The notes: generated by a model from the sequence alone, not told the origin. A stretch of 64,000 bases of DNA from Delphinus delphis (GCF_949987515.2 NW_027192670.1:620001-684000), one strand, 5' to 3'. Counted from the stretch's first letter, positions 23,301 to 38,600 are shown. Numbers and translations are program-made.

Positions 23301-26300
23301 TGCACGGGCAAATTTAACTCTCATTTCCCACCAGGAAGAGGAATTAACCAAAGGCTCAGCATGCCGTGCCGGAACCAGATTAGGGCCTGAAGCCATCCTG
23401 CGGTGTTGTGGCCAGCTCAAAAGAAAGCGAGTTGAAGAAAGGAGCTCAGGGGCACTGTAATTCACAAACCTGCAGAGTTATAAATGACAGCTATCGTCCA
23501 AAAATAGACTGAAGTAAGGCTGCCAAGAGGACTTGAAAGCGGGGCAGAATTGCAGGAAACCGATTTCAGGAGGTAGACTGGAATTGCATTGAAAGCATAG
23601 GAAAAGAGGCAGAACGTCCACAATGATGCACTTGGCCAAAAAGGGCGTATGCGTTTTTTCCTGAATATATTCAGGAAAAAACGCATACGCCCTTTTTGGC
23701 CAACCAAGCAAGCTTGCAAAGGAAATCTGCACTACAATGAAGTCTCACTTCCCCCCGGTCAAAAGGGCCATCTGAAAAAAGTGTAAAATCCAGAAAGGCA
23801 GGACAGGCCATGGAGAACTGGGAGCATTGTTATCCTGATGGGCGGGATGTAAATTGCCAACAACCACTCGGGAGAAGTGTATGGTGTTTCCTGAAACATC
23901 TAAAAAACAAAGCAACAGAGCCTAGGGCACTTCCACTTATGGTCCTATAGCTTAGGGAAATTAAAGTCAAAAAGACACAGCCACCCCAATGTTTGGGACG
24001 CCTCTGTTTACAAGTACCTCGTTTACAGTACAAGTTCAACATCGCAGAAAGTGAAAAATGGATAAAGAAGTTGTGGTATTTACTTACAAAGCAATATCAC
24101 TCAGCAATGAAATCTATGTCATCAGGCCCTTAGCAGCACAATGAGTGGATTCAGGTATGATGATTCTAACTGAAATAAGTCACACAGAAAAAGAAACATC
24201 ATAAGATATCAGTAATACATGGAATGTAAACTTGGCTACACAGGAACTGAATTACAGAACAGAACAGGGTCTCAAATTTAGAAAACCAACTTATGCTTGC
24301 TTAAGGGTAAAGGTGAGTTGGGGTGCTGCATAAAACCAGAGATTGAAATGAGCACAGATAAAGTTCCTTAAGTCAAATATGGAATAGACAAGAGCTACTC
24401 CTTGCTCAACGAAATGGACTCAACACCGCATATTAAACGCCTAAGAATGTACCTGACTAGTAAGTATCTTAAAACCTATGGATTGCTATGTCTCCGAAAA
24501 AGAATGAAGCATGTGTACAGGGGCAAAAACGCAGCAGTGATAGGATTGGAGAGGTTCGGTGAGCAAATGAAGACCCTTTGAAGTCATATTGCATGGTATC
24601 CATTCCACGGGTTTCCACTACCCAGGTTTTAGGTATTCTTCCTTCAGCTAAAACATGCATGTGGAACCCAGAGTATGATCAACCATGTGATCGGGAGACG
24701 TGTTCAAACATGTCTCAGTTTTTGTACCCTGGTACTCGGGTGCAACATTCCAGACGCTTTACTAACACTCTCCCGACTTGGAGAGTCAGTCCCTTTAACC
24801 TCCTGTTTGGCCCAGTTTGCAATTTCTGCGGAAGATGAACAGGAATAGCGAGAACCAATGAGAGACTAGCTGGAGGTGTCTGGACGGGCAAATTTAACTC
24901 TCATTTCCCACCAGGAAGAGGAATTAACCAAAGGCTCAGTGTGCCGTGCCAGAACCAGATTAGGGCCTGAAGCCATTCTGTGGTTTTGCGGCCAGCTCAC
25001 AAGAAAGCGAGTTGAAGAAAGGAGCTCAGGGGCACTGTAATTCACAAACCTGCAGAGTTATAAATGACAGCTATCGTCCAAAAATAGACTGAAGTAAGGC
25101 TGCCAAGAGGACTTGAAAGCGGGGCAGAATTGCAGGAAACCGATTTCAGGAGGTAGACTGGAATTGCATTGAAAGCATAGGAAAAGAGGCAGAACGTCCA
25201 CAATGATGCACTTGGCCAAAAAGGGCATATGCGTTTTTTCCTGAATATATTCAGGAAAAAACGCATACGCCCTTTTTGGCCAACCAAGCAAGCTTGCAAA
25301 GGAAATCTGCCCTACAATGAAGTCTCACTTCCCCCCGGTCAAAAGGGCCATCTGAAAAAAGTGTAAAATCCAGAAAGGCAGGACAGGCCATGGAGAACTG
25401 GGAGCCTTGTTATGCTGATGGGCGGGATGTAAATTGCCAACAACCACTTGGGAGAAGTGTATGGTGTTTCCTGAAACATCTAAAAAACAAAGCAACAGAA
25501 CCTAGGGCACTTCCACTTATGGTCCTATAGCTTAGGGAAATTAAAATCAAAAAGACACAGCCACCCCAAAGTTTGGGACGCCTCTGTTTACAAGAACCTC
25601 GTTTACAGTACAAGTTCAACATCGCAGAAAGTGAAAAATGGATAAAGAAGTTGTGGTATTTACTTACAAAGCAATATCACTCAGCAATGAAAGCTGTGTC
25701 ATCAGACCCTTAGCAGCACAATGAGTGGATTCAGGTATGATGATTCTAACTGAAATAAGGCACACAGAAAAAGAAACATCATAAGATATCAGTAATACAC
25801 GGAATGTAAACTTGGCTACACATGAACTGAATTACAAAACAGAACAGGGTCTCAAATTTAGAAAACCAACTTATGCTTGCTTAAGGGTAAAGGTGAGTTG
25901 GGGTGCTGCATAAAACCAGAGATTGAAATGAGCACAGATAAAGTTCCTGAAGTCAAATATGGAATAGACAAGAGCTACTCCTTGCTCAACGAAATGGACT
26001 CAACACCGCATATTAAACTCCTAAGAATGTACCTGACTAGTAAGTATCTTAAAACCTAGGGATTGCTATGTCTCCGAAAGAGAATCAAGCATGTGTACAG
26101 GGGCATAAACGCAGCAGTGATAGGATTGGAGAGGTTCGGTGAGCAAAGGAAGACCCTTTGAAGTCATATTGCATGGTACCCATTACACGGGTTTCAACTA
26201 CCCAGGTTTTAGGTATTCTTCCTTCAGCTAAAACATGCATGTGGAACCCAGAGTATGATCATCCATGTGATCGGGAGACGTGTTCAAATATGTCTCAGTT

Positions 26301-29300
26301 TTCCTCCCCTGGTACTCGGGTGCAACATTCCAGAGGCTTTACTAACACTCTCCCCACTTGGAGAGTCAGCGCCTTTAACCTCCTGTTTGGCCCAGTTTGC
26401 AATTTCTGCGGAAGATGAACAGGAATAGCGAGAACCAATGAGAGACTAGCTGGAGGTGTCTGCACGGGCAAATTTAACTCTCATTTCCCACCAGGAAGAG
26501 GAATTAACCAAAGGCTCAGCGTGCCGTGCCGGAACCAGATTAGGGCCTGAAGCCATCCTGCGGTGTTGCGGCCAGCTCAAAAGAAAGCGAGTTGAAGAAA
26601 GGAGCTCAGGGGCACTGTAATTCACAAACCTGCAGAGTTATAAATGACAGCTATCGTCCAAAAATAGACTGAAGTAAGGCTGCCAAGAGGACTTGAAAGC
26701 GGGGCAGAATTGCAGGAAACCGATTTCAGGAGGTAGACTGGAATTGCATTGAAAGCATAGGAAAAGAGGCAGAACGTCCACAATGATGCACTTGGCCAAA
26801 AAGGGCGTATGCGTTTTTTCCTGAATATATTCAGGAAAAAACGCATACGCCCTTTTTGGCCAACCAAGCAAGCTTGCAAAGGAAATCTGCACTACAATGA
26901 AGTCTCACTTCCCCCCGGTCAAAAGGGCCATCTGAAAAAAGTGTAAAATCCAGAAAGGCAGGACAGGCCATGGAGAACTGGGAGCATTGTTATCCTGATG
27001 GGCGGGATGTAAATTGCCAACAACCACTCGGGAGAAGTGTATGGTGTTTCCTGAAACATCTAAAAAACAAAGCAACAGAGCCTAGGGCACTTCCACTTAT
27101 GGTCCTATAGCTTAGGGAAATTAAAGTCAAAAAGACACAGCCACCCCAATGTTTGGGACGCCTCTGTTTACAAGTACCTCGTTTACAGTACAAGTTCAAC
27201 ATCGCAGAAAGTGAAAAATGGATAAAGAAGTTGTGGTATTTACTTACAAAGCAATATCACTCAGCAATGAAATCTATGTCATCAGGCCCTTAGCAGCACA
27301 ATGAGTGGATTCAGGTATGATGATTCTAACTGAAATAAGTCACACAGAAAAAGAAACATCATAAGATATCAGTAATACATGGAATGTAAACTTGGCTACA
27401 CAGGAACTGAATTACAGAACAGAACAGGGTCTCAAATTTAGAAAACCAACTTATGCTTGCTTAAGGGTAAAGGTGAGTTGGGGTGCTGCATAAAACCAGA
27501 GATTTAAATGAGCACAGATAAAGTTCCTTAAGTCAAATATGGAATAGACAAGAGCTACTCCTTGCTCAACGAAATGGACTCAACACCGCATATTAAACGC
27601 CTAAGAATGTACCTGACTAGTAAGTATCTTAAAACCTATGGATTGCTATGTCTCCGAAAAAGAATGAAGCATGTGTACAGGGGCAAAAACGCAGCAGTGA
27701 TAGGATTGGAGAGGTTCGGTGAGCAAATGAAGACCCTTTGAAGTCATATTGCATGGTATCCATTCCACGGGTTTCCACTACCCAGGTTTTAGGTATTCTT
27801 CCTTCAGCTAAAACATGCATGTGGAACCCAGAGTATGATCAACCATGTGATCGGGAGACGTGTTCAAACATGTCTCAGTTTTTGTACCCTGGTACTCGGG
27901 TGCAACATTCCAGACGCTTTACTAACACTCTCCCGACTTGGAGAGTCAGTCCCTTTAACCTCCTGTTTGGCCCAGTTTGCAATTTCTGCGGAAGATGAAC
28001 AGGAATAGCGAGAACCAATGAGAGACTAGCTGGAGGTGTCTGGACGGGCAAATTTAACTCTCATTTCCCACCAGGAAGAGGAATTAACCAAAGGCTCAGT
28101 GTGCCGTGCCAGAACCAGATTAGGGCCTGAAGCCATTCTGTGGTTTTGCGGCCAGCTCACAAGAAAGCGAGTTGAAGAAAGGAGCTCAGGGGCACTGTAA
28201 TTCACAAACCTGCAGAGTTATAAATGACAGCTATCGTCCAAAAATAGACTGAAGTAAGGCTGCCAAGAGGACTTGAAAGCGGGGCAGAATTGCAGGAAAC
28301 CGATTTCAGGAGGTAGACTGGAATTGCATTGAAAGCATAGGAAAAGAGGCAGAACGTCCACAATGATGCACTTGGCCAAAAAGGGTATATGCGTTTTTTC
28401 CTGAATATATTCAGGAAAAAACGCATACGCCCTTTTTGGCCAACCAAGCAAGCTTGCAAAGGAAATCTGCGCTACAATGAAGTCTCACTTCCTCCCGGTC
28501 AAAAGGGCCATCTGAAAAAAGTGTAAAATCCAGAAAGGCAGGACAGGCCATGGAGAACTGGGAGCCTTGTTATGCTGATGGGCGGGATGTAAATTGCCAA
28601 CAACCACTCGGGAGAAGTGTATGGTGTTTCCTGAAACATCTAAAAAACAAAGCAACAGAACCTAGGGCACTTCCACTTATGGTCCTATAGCTTAGGGAAA
28701 TTAAAATCAAAAAGACACAGCAACCCCAAAGTTTGGGACGCCTCTGTTTACAAGAACCTCGTTTACAGTACAAGTTCAACATCGCAGAAAGTGAAAAATG
28801 GATAAAGAACTTGTGGTATTTACTTACAAAGCAATATCACTCAGCAATGAAAGCTGTGTCATCAGACCCTTAGCAGCACAATGAGTGGATTCAGGTATGA
28901 TGATTCTAACTGAAATAAGGCACACAGAAAAAGAAACATCATAAGATATCAGTAATACACGGAATGTAAACTTGGCTACACATGAACTGAATTACAAAAC
29001 AGAACAGGGTCTCAAATTTAGAAAACCAACTTATGCTTGCTTAAGGGTAAAGGTGAGTTGGGGTGCTGCATAAAACCAGAGATTGAAATGAGCAGAGATA
29101 AAGTTCCTGAAGTCAAATATGGAATAGACAAGAGCTACTCCTTGCTCAACGAAATGGACTCAACACCGCATATTAAACTCCTAAGAATGTACCTGACTAG
29201 TAAGTATCTTAAAACCTAGGGATTGCTATGTCTCCGAAAGAGAATCAAGCATGTGTACAGGGGCATAAACGCAGCAGTGATAGGATTGGAGAGGTTCGGT

Positions 29301-29620
29301 GAGCAAAGGAAGACCCTTTGAAGTCATATTGCATGGTACCCATTACACGGGTTTCAACTACCCAGGTTTTAGGTATTCTTCCTTCAGCTAAAACATGCAT
29401 GTGGAACCCAGAGTATGATCATCCATGTGATCGGGAGACGTGTTCAAATATGTCTCAGTTTTCCTCCCCTGGTACTCGGGTGCAACATTCCAGAGGCTTT
29501 ACTAACACTCTCCCCACTTGGAGAGTCAGCGCCTTTAACCTCCTGTTTGGCCCAGTTTGCAATTTCTGCGGAAGATGAACAGGAATAGCGAGAACCAATG
29601 AGAGACTAGCTGGAGGTGTC
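23301..29620 (+). repeat. Array block 3: two adjacent copies of a 3,160-bp dimer
   Basis: TGCACGGGCA (instead of TGGACGGGCA) occurs at 23301, 26461 and 29621, exactly 3,160 bp apart. Copies 23301-26460 and 26461-29620 share many private changes: GGAGCATTGTTATCC, GGGCAAAAACGCAG, TTTTTGTACCCTGG, CATTCTGTGGTTTTGCGG, ATAAGGCACACAG, AAAACCTAGGGATTGC, GCAAAGGAAGACCC, and CATCCATGTGATCGG. Only a few single-base differences separate the copies (GATTGAAATG versus GATTTAAATG at about 24345 and 27505; GGGCATATGCG versus GGGTATATGCG). The duplication is very recent. Confidence 0.92.
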
Positions 29621-32600
29621 TGCACGGGCAAATTTAACTCTCATTTCCCACCAGGAAGAGGAATTAACCAAAGGCTCAGCGTGCCGTGCCGGAACCAGAT
29701 TAGGGCCTGAAGCCATCCTGCGGTGTTGCGGCCAGCTCACAAGAAAGCGAGTTGAAGAAAGGAGCTCAGGGGCACTGTAATTCACAAACCTGCAGAGTTA
29801 TAAATGACAGCTATCGTCCAAAAATAGACTGAAGTAAGGCTGCCAAGAGGACTTGAAAACGGGGCAGAATTGCAGGAAACCGATTTCAGGAGGTAGACTG
29901 CAATTGCATTGAAAGCATAGGAAAAGAGGCAGAACGTCCACAATGATGCACTTGGCCAAAAAGGGCGTATGCGTTTTTTCCTGAATATATTCAGGAAAAA
30001 ACGCATACGCCCTTTTTGGCCAACCAAGCAAGCTTGCAAAGGAAATCTGCCCTACAATGAAGTCTCACTTCCCCCCGGTCAAAAGGGCCATCTGAAAAAA
30101 GTGTAAAATCCAGAAAGGCAGGACAGGCCATGGAGAACTGGGAGCCTTGTTATGCTGATGGGCGGGATGTAAATTGCCAACAACCACTCGGGAGAAGTGT
30201 ATGGTGTTTCCTGAAACATCTAAAAAACAAAGCAACAGAACCTAGGGCACTTCCACTTATGGTCCTATAGCTTAGGGAAATTAAAATCAAAAAGACACAG
30301 CCACCCCAAAGTTTGGAACGGCTCTGTTTACAAGAACCTCGTTTACAGTACAAGTTCCACATCACAGAAAGTGAAAAATGGATAAAGAAGTTGTGGTATT
30401 TACTTACTAAGCAATATCACTCAGCAATGAAATCTGTGTCATCAGGCCCTTAGCAGCACAATGAGTGGATTCAGGTATGATGATTCTAACTGAAATAAGT
30501 CACACAGAAAAAGAAACATCATAAGATATCAGTAATACACGGAATGGAAACTTGGCTACACAGGAACTGAATTACAGAACAGAACAGGGTCTCAAATTTA
30601 GAAAACCAACTTATGCTTGCTTAAGGGTAAAGGTGAGTTGGGGTGCTGCATAAAACCAGAGATTGAAATGAGCACAGATAAAGTTCCTTAAGCCAAATAT
30701 GGAATAGACAAGAGCTACTCCTTGCTCAATGAAATGGACTCAACACCGCATATTAAACGCCTAAGAATTACCTGACTAGTAAGTATCTTAAAACCTATGG
30801 ATTGCTATGTCTGCAAAAGAGAATCAAGCATGTGTACAGGGGCATAAACGCAGCAGTGATAGGATTGGAGAGGTTCGGTGAGCAAAGGAAGACCCTTTGA
30901 AGTCATATTGCATGGTACCCATTACACGGGTTTCAACTACCCAGGTTTTAGGTATTCTTCCTTCAGCTAAAACATGCATGTGGAACCCAGAGTATGATCA
31001 ACCATGTGAACGGGAGACGTGTTCAAATATGTCTCAGTTTTCCTCCCCTGGTACTCGGGTGCAACATTCCAGATGCTTTACTATCACTCTCCCCACTTGG
31101 AGAGTCAGCGCCTTTAACCTCCTGTTTGGCACAGTTTGCAATTTCTGCGGAAGATGAACAGGAATAGCGAGAACCAATGAGAGGCTAGCTGGAGGTGTCT
31201 GGACGGGCAAATTTAACTCTCATTTCCCACCAGGAGGAGGAAATAACCAAAGGCTCAGCGTGCCGTGCCAGAACCAGATTAGGGCCTGAAGCCATCCTGC
31301 GGTGTTGCGGCCAGGTCACAAGAAAGCGAGTTGAAGAAAGGAGCTCAGGGGCACTGTAATTCACAAACCTGCAGAGTTATAAATGACAGCTATCGTCCAA
31401 AAATAGACTGAAGTAAGGCTGCCAAGAGGACTTGAAAGCGGGGCAGAATTGCAGGAAACCGATTTCAGGAGGTAGACTGAAATTGCATTGAAAGCATAGG
31501 AAAAGAGGCAGAACGTCCACAATGATGCACTTGGCCAAAAAGGGCGTATGCGTTTTTTCCTGAATATATTCAGGAAAAAACGCATACGCCCTTTTTGGCC
31601 AACCAAGCAAGCTTGCAAAGGAAATCTGCACTACAATGAAGTCTCACTGCCCCCCGGTCAAAAGGGTCATCTGAAAAAAGTGTAAAATCCAGAAAGGCAG
31701 GACAGGCCATGGAGAACTGGGAGCCTTGTTATGCTGATGGGCGGGATGAAAATTGCCAACATACACTCGGGAGAAGTGTATGGTGTTTCCTGAAACATCT
31801 AAAAAACAAAGCAACAGAGCCTAGGGCACTTCCACTTATGGTCCTATAGCTTAGGGAAATTAAAATCAAAAAGACACAGCCACCCCAAAGTTTGGGACGC
31901 CTCTGTTTACAAGAACCTCGTTTACAGTACAAGTTCAACATCGCAGAAAGTGAAAAATGGATAAAGAAGTTGTGGTATTTACTTACAAAGCAATATCACT
32001 CAGCAATGAAATCTATGTCATCAGACCCTTAGCATCACAATGAGTGGATTCAGGTATGATGATTCTAACTGAAATAAGTCACACAGAAAAAGAAACATCA
32101 TAAGATATCAGTAATACACGGAATGTAACCTTGGCTACACAGGAACTGAATTACAGAACAGAACAGGGTCTCAAATTTAGAAAACCAACTTATGCTTGCT
32201 TAAGGGGAAAGGTGAGTTGGGGTGCTGCATAAAACCAGAGATTGAAATGAGCACAGATAAAGTTCCTTAAGTCAAATATGGAATAGACAAGAGCTACTCC
32301 TTGCTCAACGAAATGGACACAACACCGCATATTAAACGCCTAACAATGTACCTGACTAGTAAGTATCGTAAAACCTATGGATTGCTATGTCTCCAAAAGA
32401 GAATCAAGCATGTGTACAGGGGCATAAACGCAGCAGTGATAGGATTGGAGAGGTTCGGTGAGCAAATGAAGACCCTTTGAAGTCATATTGCATGGTACCC
32501 ATTACACGGGTCTTAACTCTCCAGGTTTAAGGTATTCTTCCTTCAGCTAAAACATGCATGTGGAACCCAAGTATGATCAACCATGTGAACGGGAGACGTG

Positions 32601-35600
32601 TTCAAATATGTCTCAGTTTTCCTCCCCTGGTACTCGGGTGCAACATTCCAGACGCTTTACTAACACTCTCCCGACTTGGAGAGTCAGTCCCTTTAATCTC
32701 CTGTTTGGCCCAGTTTGCAATTTCTGTGGCAGATGAACAGGAATAGCGAGAACCAATGAGAGGCTAGCTGGAGGTGTCTGGACGGGCAAATTTAACTCTC
32801 ATTTCCCACCAGGAAGAGGAAATAACCAAAGGCTCAGCGTGCCATACCGGAACCAGATTAGGGCCTGAAGCCATCCTCCGGTGTTGCGGCCAGGTCACAA
32901 GAAAGCGAGTTGAAGAAAGGAGCTCAGGGGCACTGTAATTCACAAACCTTCAGAGTTATAAATGACAGCCATCGTCCAAAAATACACTGAAGTAAGGCTG
33001 CCAAGAGGACTTGAAAGCGGGGCAGAATTGCAGGAAACCGAGTTCAGGAGGTAGACTGGAATTGCATTGAAAGCATAGGAAAAGAGGCAGAACGTCCACA
33101 ATGATGCACTTGGCCAAAAAGGGCGTATGCGTTTTTTCCTGAATATATTCAGGAAAAAACGCATACACCCTTTTTGGCCAACCAAGCAAGCTTGCAAAGG
33201 AAATCTGCACTACAATGAAGTCTCACTTCCCCCCGGTCAAAAGGGCCATCTGAAAAAAGTGTAAAATCCAGAAAGGCAGGACAGGCCATGGAGAACTGGC
33301 GGCCTTGTTATGCTGATGGGCGGGATGTAAATTGCCAACAACCACTGGGGAGAAGTGTATGGTGTTTCCTGAAACATCTAAAAAACAAAGCAACAGAACC
33401 TAGGGTATTTCCACTTATGGTCCTATAGCTTAGGGAAATTAAAATCAAAAAGACACAGCCACCCCAAAGTTTGGGACGCCTCTGTTTACAAGAACCTCGT
33501 TTACAGTACAAGTTCAACATCGCAGAAAGTGAAAAATGGATAAAGAAGTTGTGGTATTTACTTACAAAGCAATATCACTCAGCAGTGAAATCTATGTCAT
33601 CAGACCCTTAGCATCACAATGAGTGGATTCAGGTATGATGATTCTAACTGAAATAAGTCACACAGAAAAAGAAACATCATAAGATATCAGTAATACACGG
33701 AATGTAAACTTGGCTACACAGGAACTGAATTACAGAACAGAACAGGGTCTCAAATTTAGAAAAACAACTTATGCTTGCTTAAGGGTAAAGGTGAGTTGGG
33801 GTGCTGCATAAAACCAGAGATTGAAATGAGCACAGATAAAGTTCCTGAAGTCAAATATGGAATAGACAAGAGCTACTCCTTGCTCAACGAAATGGACTCA
33901 ACACCGCATATTAAACGCCTAACAATGTACCTGACTTGTAAGTATCTTAAAACCTATGGATTGCTATGTCTCCAAAAGAGAATCAAGCATGTGTACAGGG
34001 GCATAAACGCAGCAGTGATAGGATTGGAGATGTTCGGTGAGCAAATGAAGACCCTTTGAAGTCATATTGCATGGTACCCATTCCACGGGTCTCAACTCTG
34101 CAGGTTTAAGGTATTCTTCCTTCAGCTAAAACATGCATGTGGAACCCAAGTATGATCAACCATGTGAACGGGAGACGTGTTCAAATATGTCTCAGTTTTC
34201 CTCCCCTGGTACTCGGGTGCAACATTCCAGACGCTTTACTAACACTCTCCCCACTTGGAGAGTCAGCGCCTTTAACCTCCTTTTTGGCACAGTTTGCAAA
34301 TTCTGCGGAAGATGAACAGGAATAGCGAGAACCAATGAGAGGCTAGCTGGAGGTGTCTGGACGGGCAAATTTAACTCTCATTTCCCACCAGGAAGGGGAA
34401 ATAACCAAAGGCTCAGCGTGCCGTGCCGGAACCAGATTAGGGCCTGAAGCCATCCTGCGGTGTTGCGGCCAGCTCAAAAGAAAGCGAGTTGAAGAAAGGA
34501 GCTCAGGGGCACTGTAATTCACAAACCTGCAGAGTTATAAATGACAGCTATCGTCCAAAAATAGACTGAAGTAAGGCTGCCAAGAGGACTTGAAAGTGGG
34601 GCAGAATTGCAGGAAACCGATTTCAGGAGGTAGACTGGAATTCCATTGAAATCATAGGAAAAGAGGCAGAACGTCCACAATGATGCACTTGGCCAAAAAG
34701 GGCGTATGCGTTTTTTCCTGAATATATTCAGGAAAAAACGCATACGCCCTTTTTGGCCAACCAAGCAAGCTTGCAAAGGAAATCTGCACTACAATGAAGT
34801 CTCACTTCCCCCCGGTCAAAAGGGCCATCTGAAAATAGTGTAAAATCCAGAAAGGCAGGACAGGCCATGGAGAACTGGGAGCCTTGTTATGCTGATGGGC
34901 GGGATGAAAATTGCCAACATACACTCGGGAGAAGTGTATGGTGTTTCCTGAAACATCTAAAAAACAAAGCAACAGAGCCTAGGGCACTTCCACTTATGGT
35001 CCTATAGCTTAGGGAAATTAAAATCAAAAAGACACAGCCACCCCAAAGTTTGGGACGCCTCTGTTTACAAGAACCTCGTTTACAGTACAAGTTCAACATC
35101 GCAGAAAGTGAAAAATGGATAAAGAAGTTGTGGTATTTACTTACAAAGCAATATCACTCAGCAATGAAATCTATGTCATCAGACCCTTAGCATCACAATG
35201 AGTGGATTCAGGTATGATGATTCTAACTGAAATAAGTCACACAGAAAAAGAAACATCATGAGATATCAGTAATACACGGAATGTAAACTTGGCTACACAT
35301 GAACTGAATTACAAAACAGAACAGGGTCTCAAATTTAGAAAACCAACTTATGCTTGCTTAAGGGTAAAGGTGAGTTGGGGTGCTGCATAAAACCAGAGAT
35401 TGAAATGAGCACAGATAAAGTTCCTGAAGTCAAATATGGAATAGACAAGAGCTACTCCTTGCTCAACGAAATGGACTCAACACCGCATATTAAACGCCTA
35501 ACAATGTACCTGACTAGTAAGTATCGTAAAACCTATGGATTGCTATGTCTCCGAAAGAGAATCAAGCATGTGTACAGGGGCATAAACGCAGCAGTGATAG

Positions 35601-38600
35601 GATTGGAGAGGTTCGGTGAGCAAATGAAGACCCTTTGAAGTCATATTGCATGGTACCCATTCCACGGGTTTCAACTACCCAGGTTTTAGGTATTCTTCCT
35701 TCAGCTAAAACATGCATGTGGAACCCAGAGTATGATCAACCATGTGATCGGGAGACGTGTTCAAATATGTCCCAGTTTTCCTCCCCTGGTACTCGGGTGC
35801 AACATTCCAGACGCTTTACTAACACTCTCCCCACTTGGAGAGTCAGCGCCTTTAACCTCCTTTTTGGCACATTTTGCAAATTCTGCGGAAGATGAACAGG
35901 AATAGCGAGAACCAATGAGAGGCTAGCTGGAGGTGTCTGGACGGGCAAATTTAACTCTCATTTCCCACCAGGAAGAGGAAATAACCAAAGGCTCAGCGTG
36001 CCGTGCCGGAACCAGATTAGGGCCTGAAGCCATCCTGCGGTGTTGCGGCCAGCTCAAAAGAAAGCGAGTTGAAGAAAGGAGCTCAGGGGCACTGTAATTC
36101 ACAAACCTGCAGAGTTATAAATGACAGCTATCGTCCAAAAATAGACTGAAGTAAGGCTGCCAAGAGGACTTGAAAGTGGGGCAGAATTGCAGGAAACTGA
36201 TTTCAGGAGGTAGACTGGAATTGCATTGAAAGCATAGGAAAAGAGGCAGAACGTCCACAATGATGCACTTGGCCAAAAAGGGCGTATGCGTTTTTTCCTG
36301 AATATATTCAGGAAAAAACGCATACGCCCTTTTTGGCCAACCAAGCAAGCTTGCAAAGGAAATCTGCACTACAATGAAGTCTCACTTCCCCCCGGTCAAA
36401 AGGGCCATCTGAAAAAAGTGTAAAATCCAGAAAGGCAGGACAGGCCATGGAGAACTGGGAGCCTTGTTATGCTGATGGGCGGGATGTAAATTGGCAACAA
36501 CCACTTGGGAGAAGTGTATGGTGTTTCCTGAAACATCTAAAAAACAAAGCAACAGAGCCTAGGGCACTTCCACTTATGGTCCTATAGCTTAGGGAAATTA
36601 AAATCAAAAAGACACAGCCACCCCAAAGTTTGGAACGGCTCTGTTTACAAGAACCTCGTTTACAGTACAAGTTCAACATCGCAGAAAGTGAAAAATGGAT
36701 AAAGAAGTTGTGGTATTTACTTACAAAGCAATATCACTCAGCAATGAAATCTGTGTCACAAGGCCCTTAGCATCACAATGAGTGGATTCAGGTATGAAGC
36801 TTCTAACTGAAATAAGTCACACAGAAAAAGAAACATCATAAGATATCAGTAATACACGGAATGGAAACTTGGCTACACAGGAACTGAATTACAGAACAGA
36901 ACACGGTCTCAAATTTAGAAAACCAACTTATGCTTGCTTAAGGGGAAAGGTGAGTTGGGGTGCTGCATAAAACCAGAGATTGAAATGAGCACAGATAAAG
37001 TTCCTTAAGCCAAATATGGAATAGACAAGAGCTACTCCTTGCTCAATGAAATGGTCTCAATACCGCATATTAAACGCCTAAGAATGTACCTGACTAGTAA
37101 GTATCTTAAAACCTATGGATTGCTATGTCTCCAAAAGAGAATCAAGCATGTGTACAGGGGCATAAACGCAGCAGTGATAGGATTGGAGAGGTTCGTGAGC
37201 AAATGAAGACCCTTTGAAGTCATATTGCATGGTACCCATTCCACGGGATTCAACTACCCAGGTTTAAGGTATTCTTCCTTCAGCTAAAACATGCATGTGG
37301 AACCTAGAGTATGATCAACCATGTGATCGGGAGACGTGTTCAAATATGTCTCAGTTTTCGTACCCTGGTACTCGGGTGCAACATTCCAGACGCTTTACTA
37401 ACACTCTCCCCACTTGGAGAGTCAGTCCTTTTAACCTCCTGTTTGGCCCAGTTTGCAATTTCTGTGGAAGATGAACAGGAATAGCGAGAACCAATGAGAG
37501 ACTAGCTGGAGGTGTCTGGATGGGCAAATTTAACTCTCAATTCCCACCAGGAAGAGGAAATAACCAAAGGCACAGCGTGCCGTGCCGGAACCAGATTAGG
37601 GCCTGAAGCCATCCTGCGGTGTTGCGGCCAGCTCAAAAGAAAGCGAGTTGAAGAAAGGAGCTCAGGGGCACTGTAATTCACAAACCTGCAGAGTTATAAA
37701 TGACAGCTATCGTCCAAAAATAGACTGAAGTAAGGCTGCCAAGAGGACTTGAAAGCGGGGCAGAATTGCAGGAAACTGATTTCAGGAGGTAGACTGGAAT
37801 TGCATTGAAAGCATAGGAAAAGAGGCAGAACGTCCACAATGATGCACTTGGCCAAAAAGGGCGTATGCGTTTTTTCCTGAATATATTCAGGAAAAAACGC
37901 ATACGCCCTTTTTGGCCAACCAAGCAATCTTGCAAAGGAAATCTGCACTACAATGAAGTCTCACTTCTCCCCGGTCAAAAGGGCCATCTGAAAAAAGTGT
38001 AAAATCCAGAAAGTCAGGACAGGCCATGGAGAACTGGGAGCCTTGTTATGCTGATGGGCGGGAGGTAAATTGCCAACAGACACTCAGGAGAAGTGTATGG
38101 TGTTTCCTGAAACATCTAAAAAACAAAGCAACAGAGCCTAGGGCACTTCCACTTATGGTCCTATAGCTTAGGGAAATTAAAATCAAAAAGACACAGCCAC
38201 CCCAAAGTTTGGGACGCCTCCGTTTACAAGAACCTCGTTTACCGTACAAGTTCAATATCACAGAAAGTGAAAAATGGATAAAGAACTTGTGGTACTTACG
38301 TACAATGCAGTATCACTCAGCAATGAAATCTATGTCATCAGGCCCGTAGCAGCATAATGAGTGGATTCAGGTACGATGATTCTAACTGAAATAAGTCACA
38401 CAGAAAAAGAAACATCATAAGATATCAGTAATACACGGAATGTAAACTTGGCTACACAGGAACTGCATTCCAAAACAGAACAGGGTCTCAAATTTAGAAA
38501 ACCAACTTATGCTTGCTTAAGGGGAAAGGTGAGTTGGGGTGCTGCATAAAACCAGAGATTGAAATGAGCACAGATAAAGTTCCTTAAGCCAAATCTGGAA

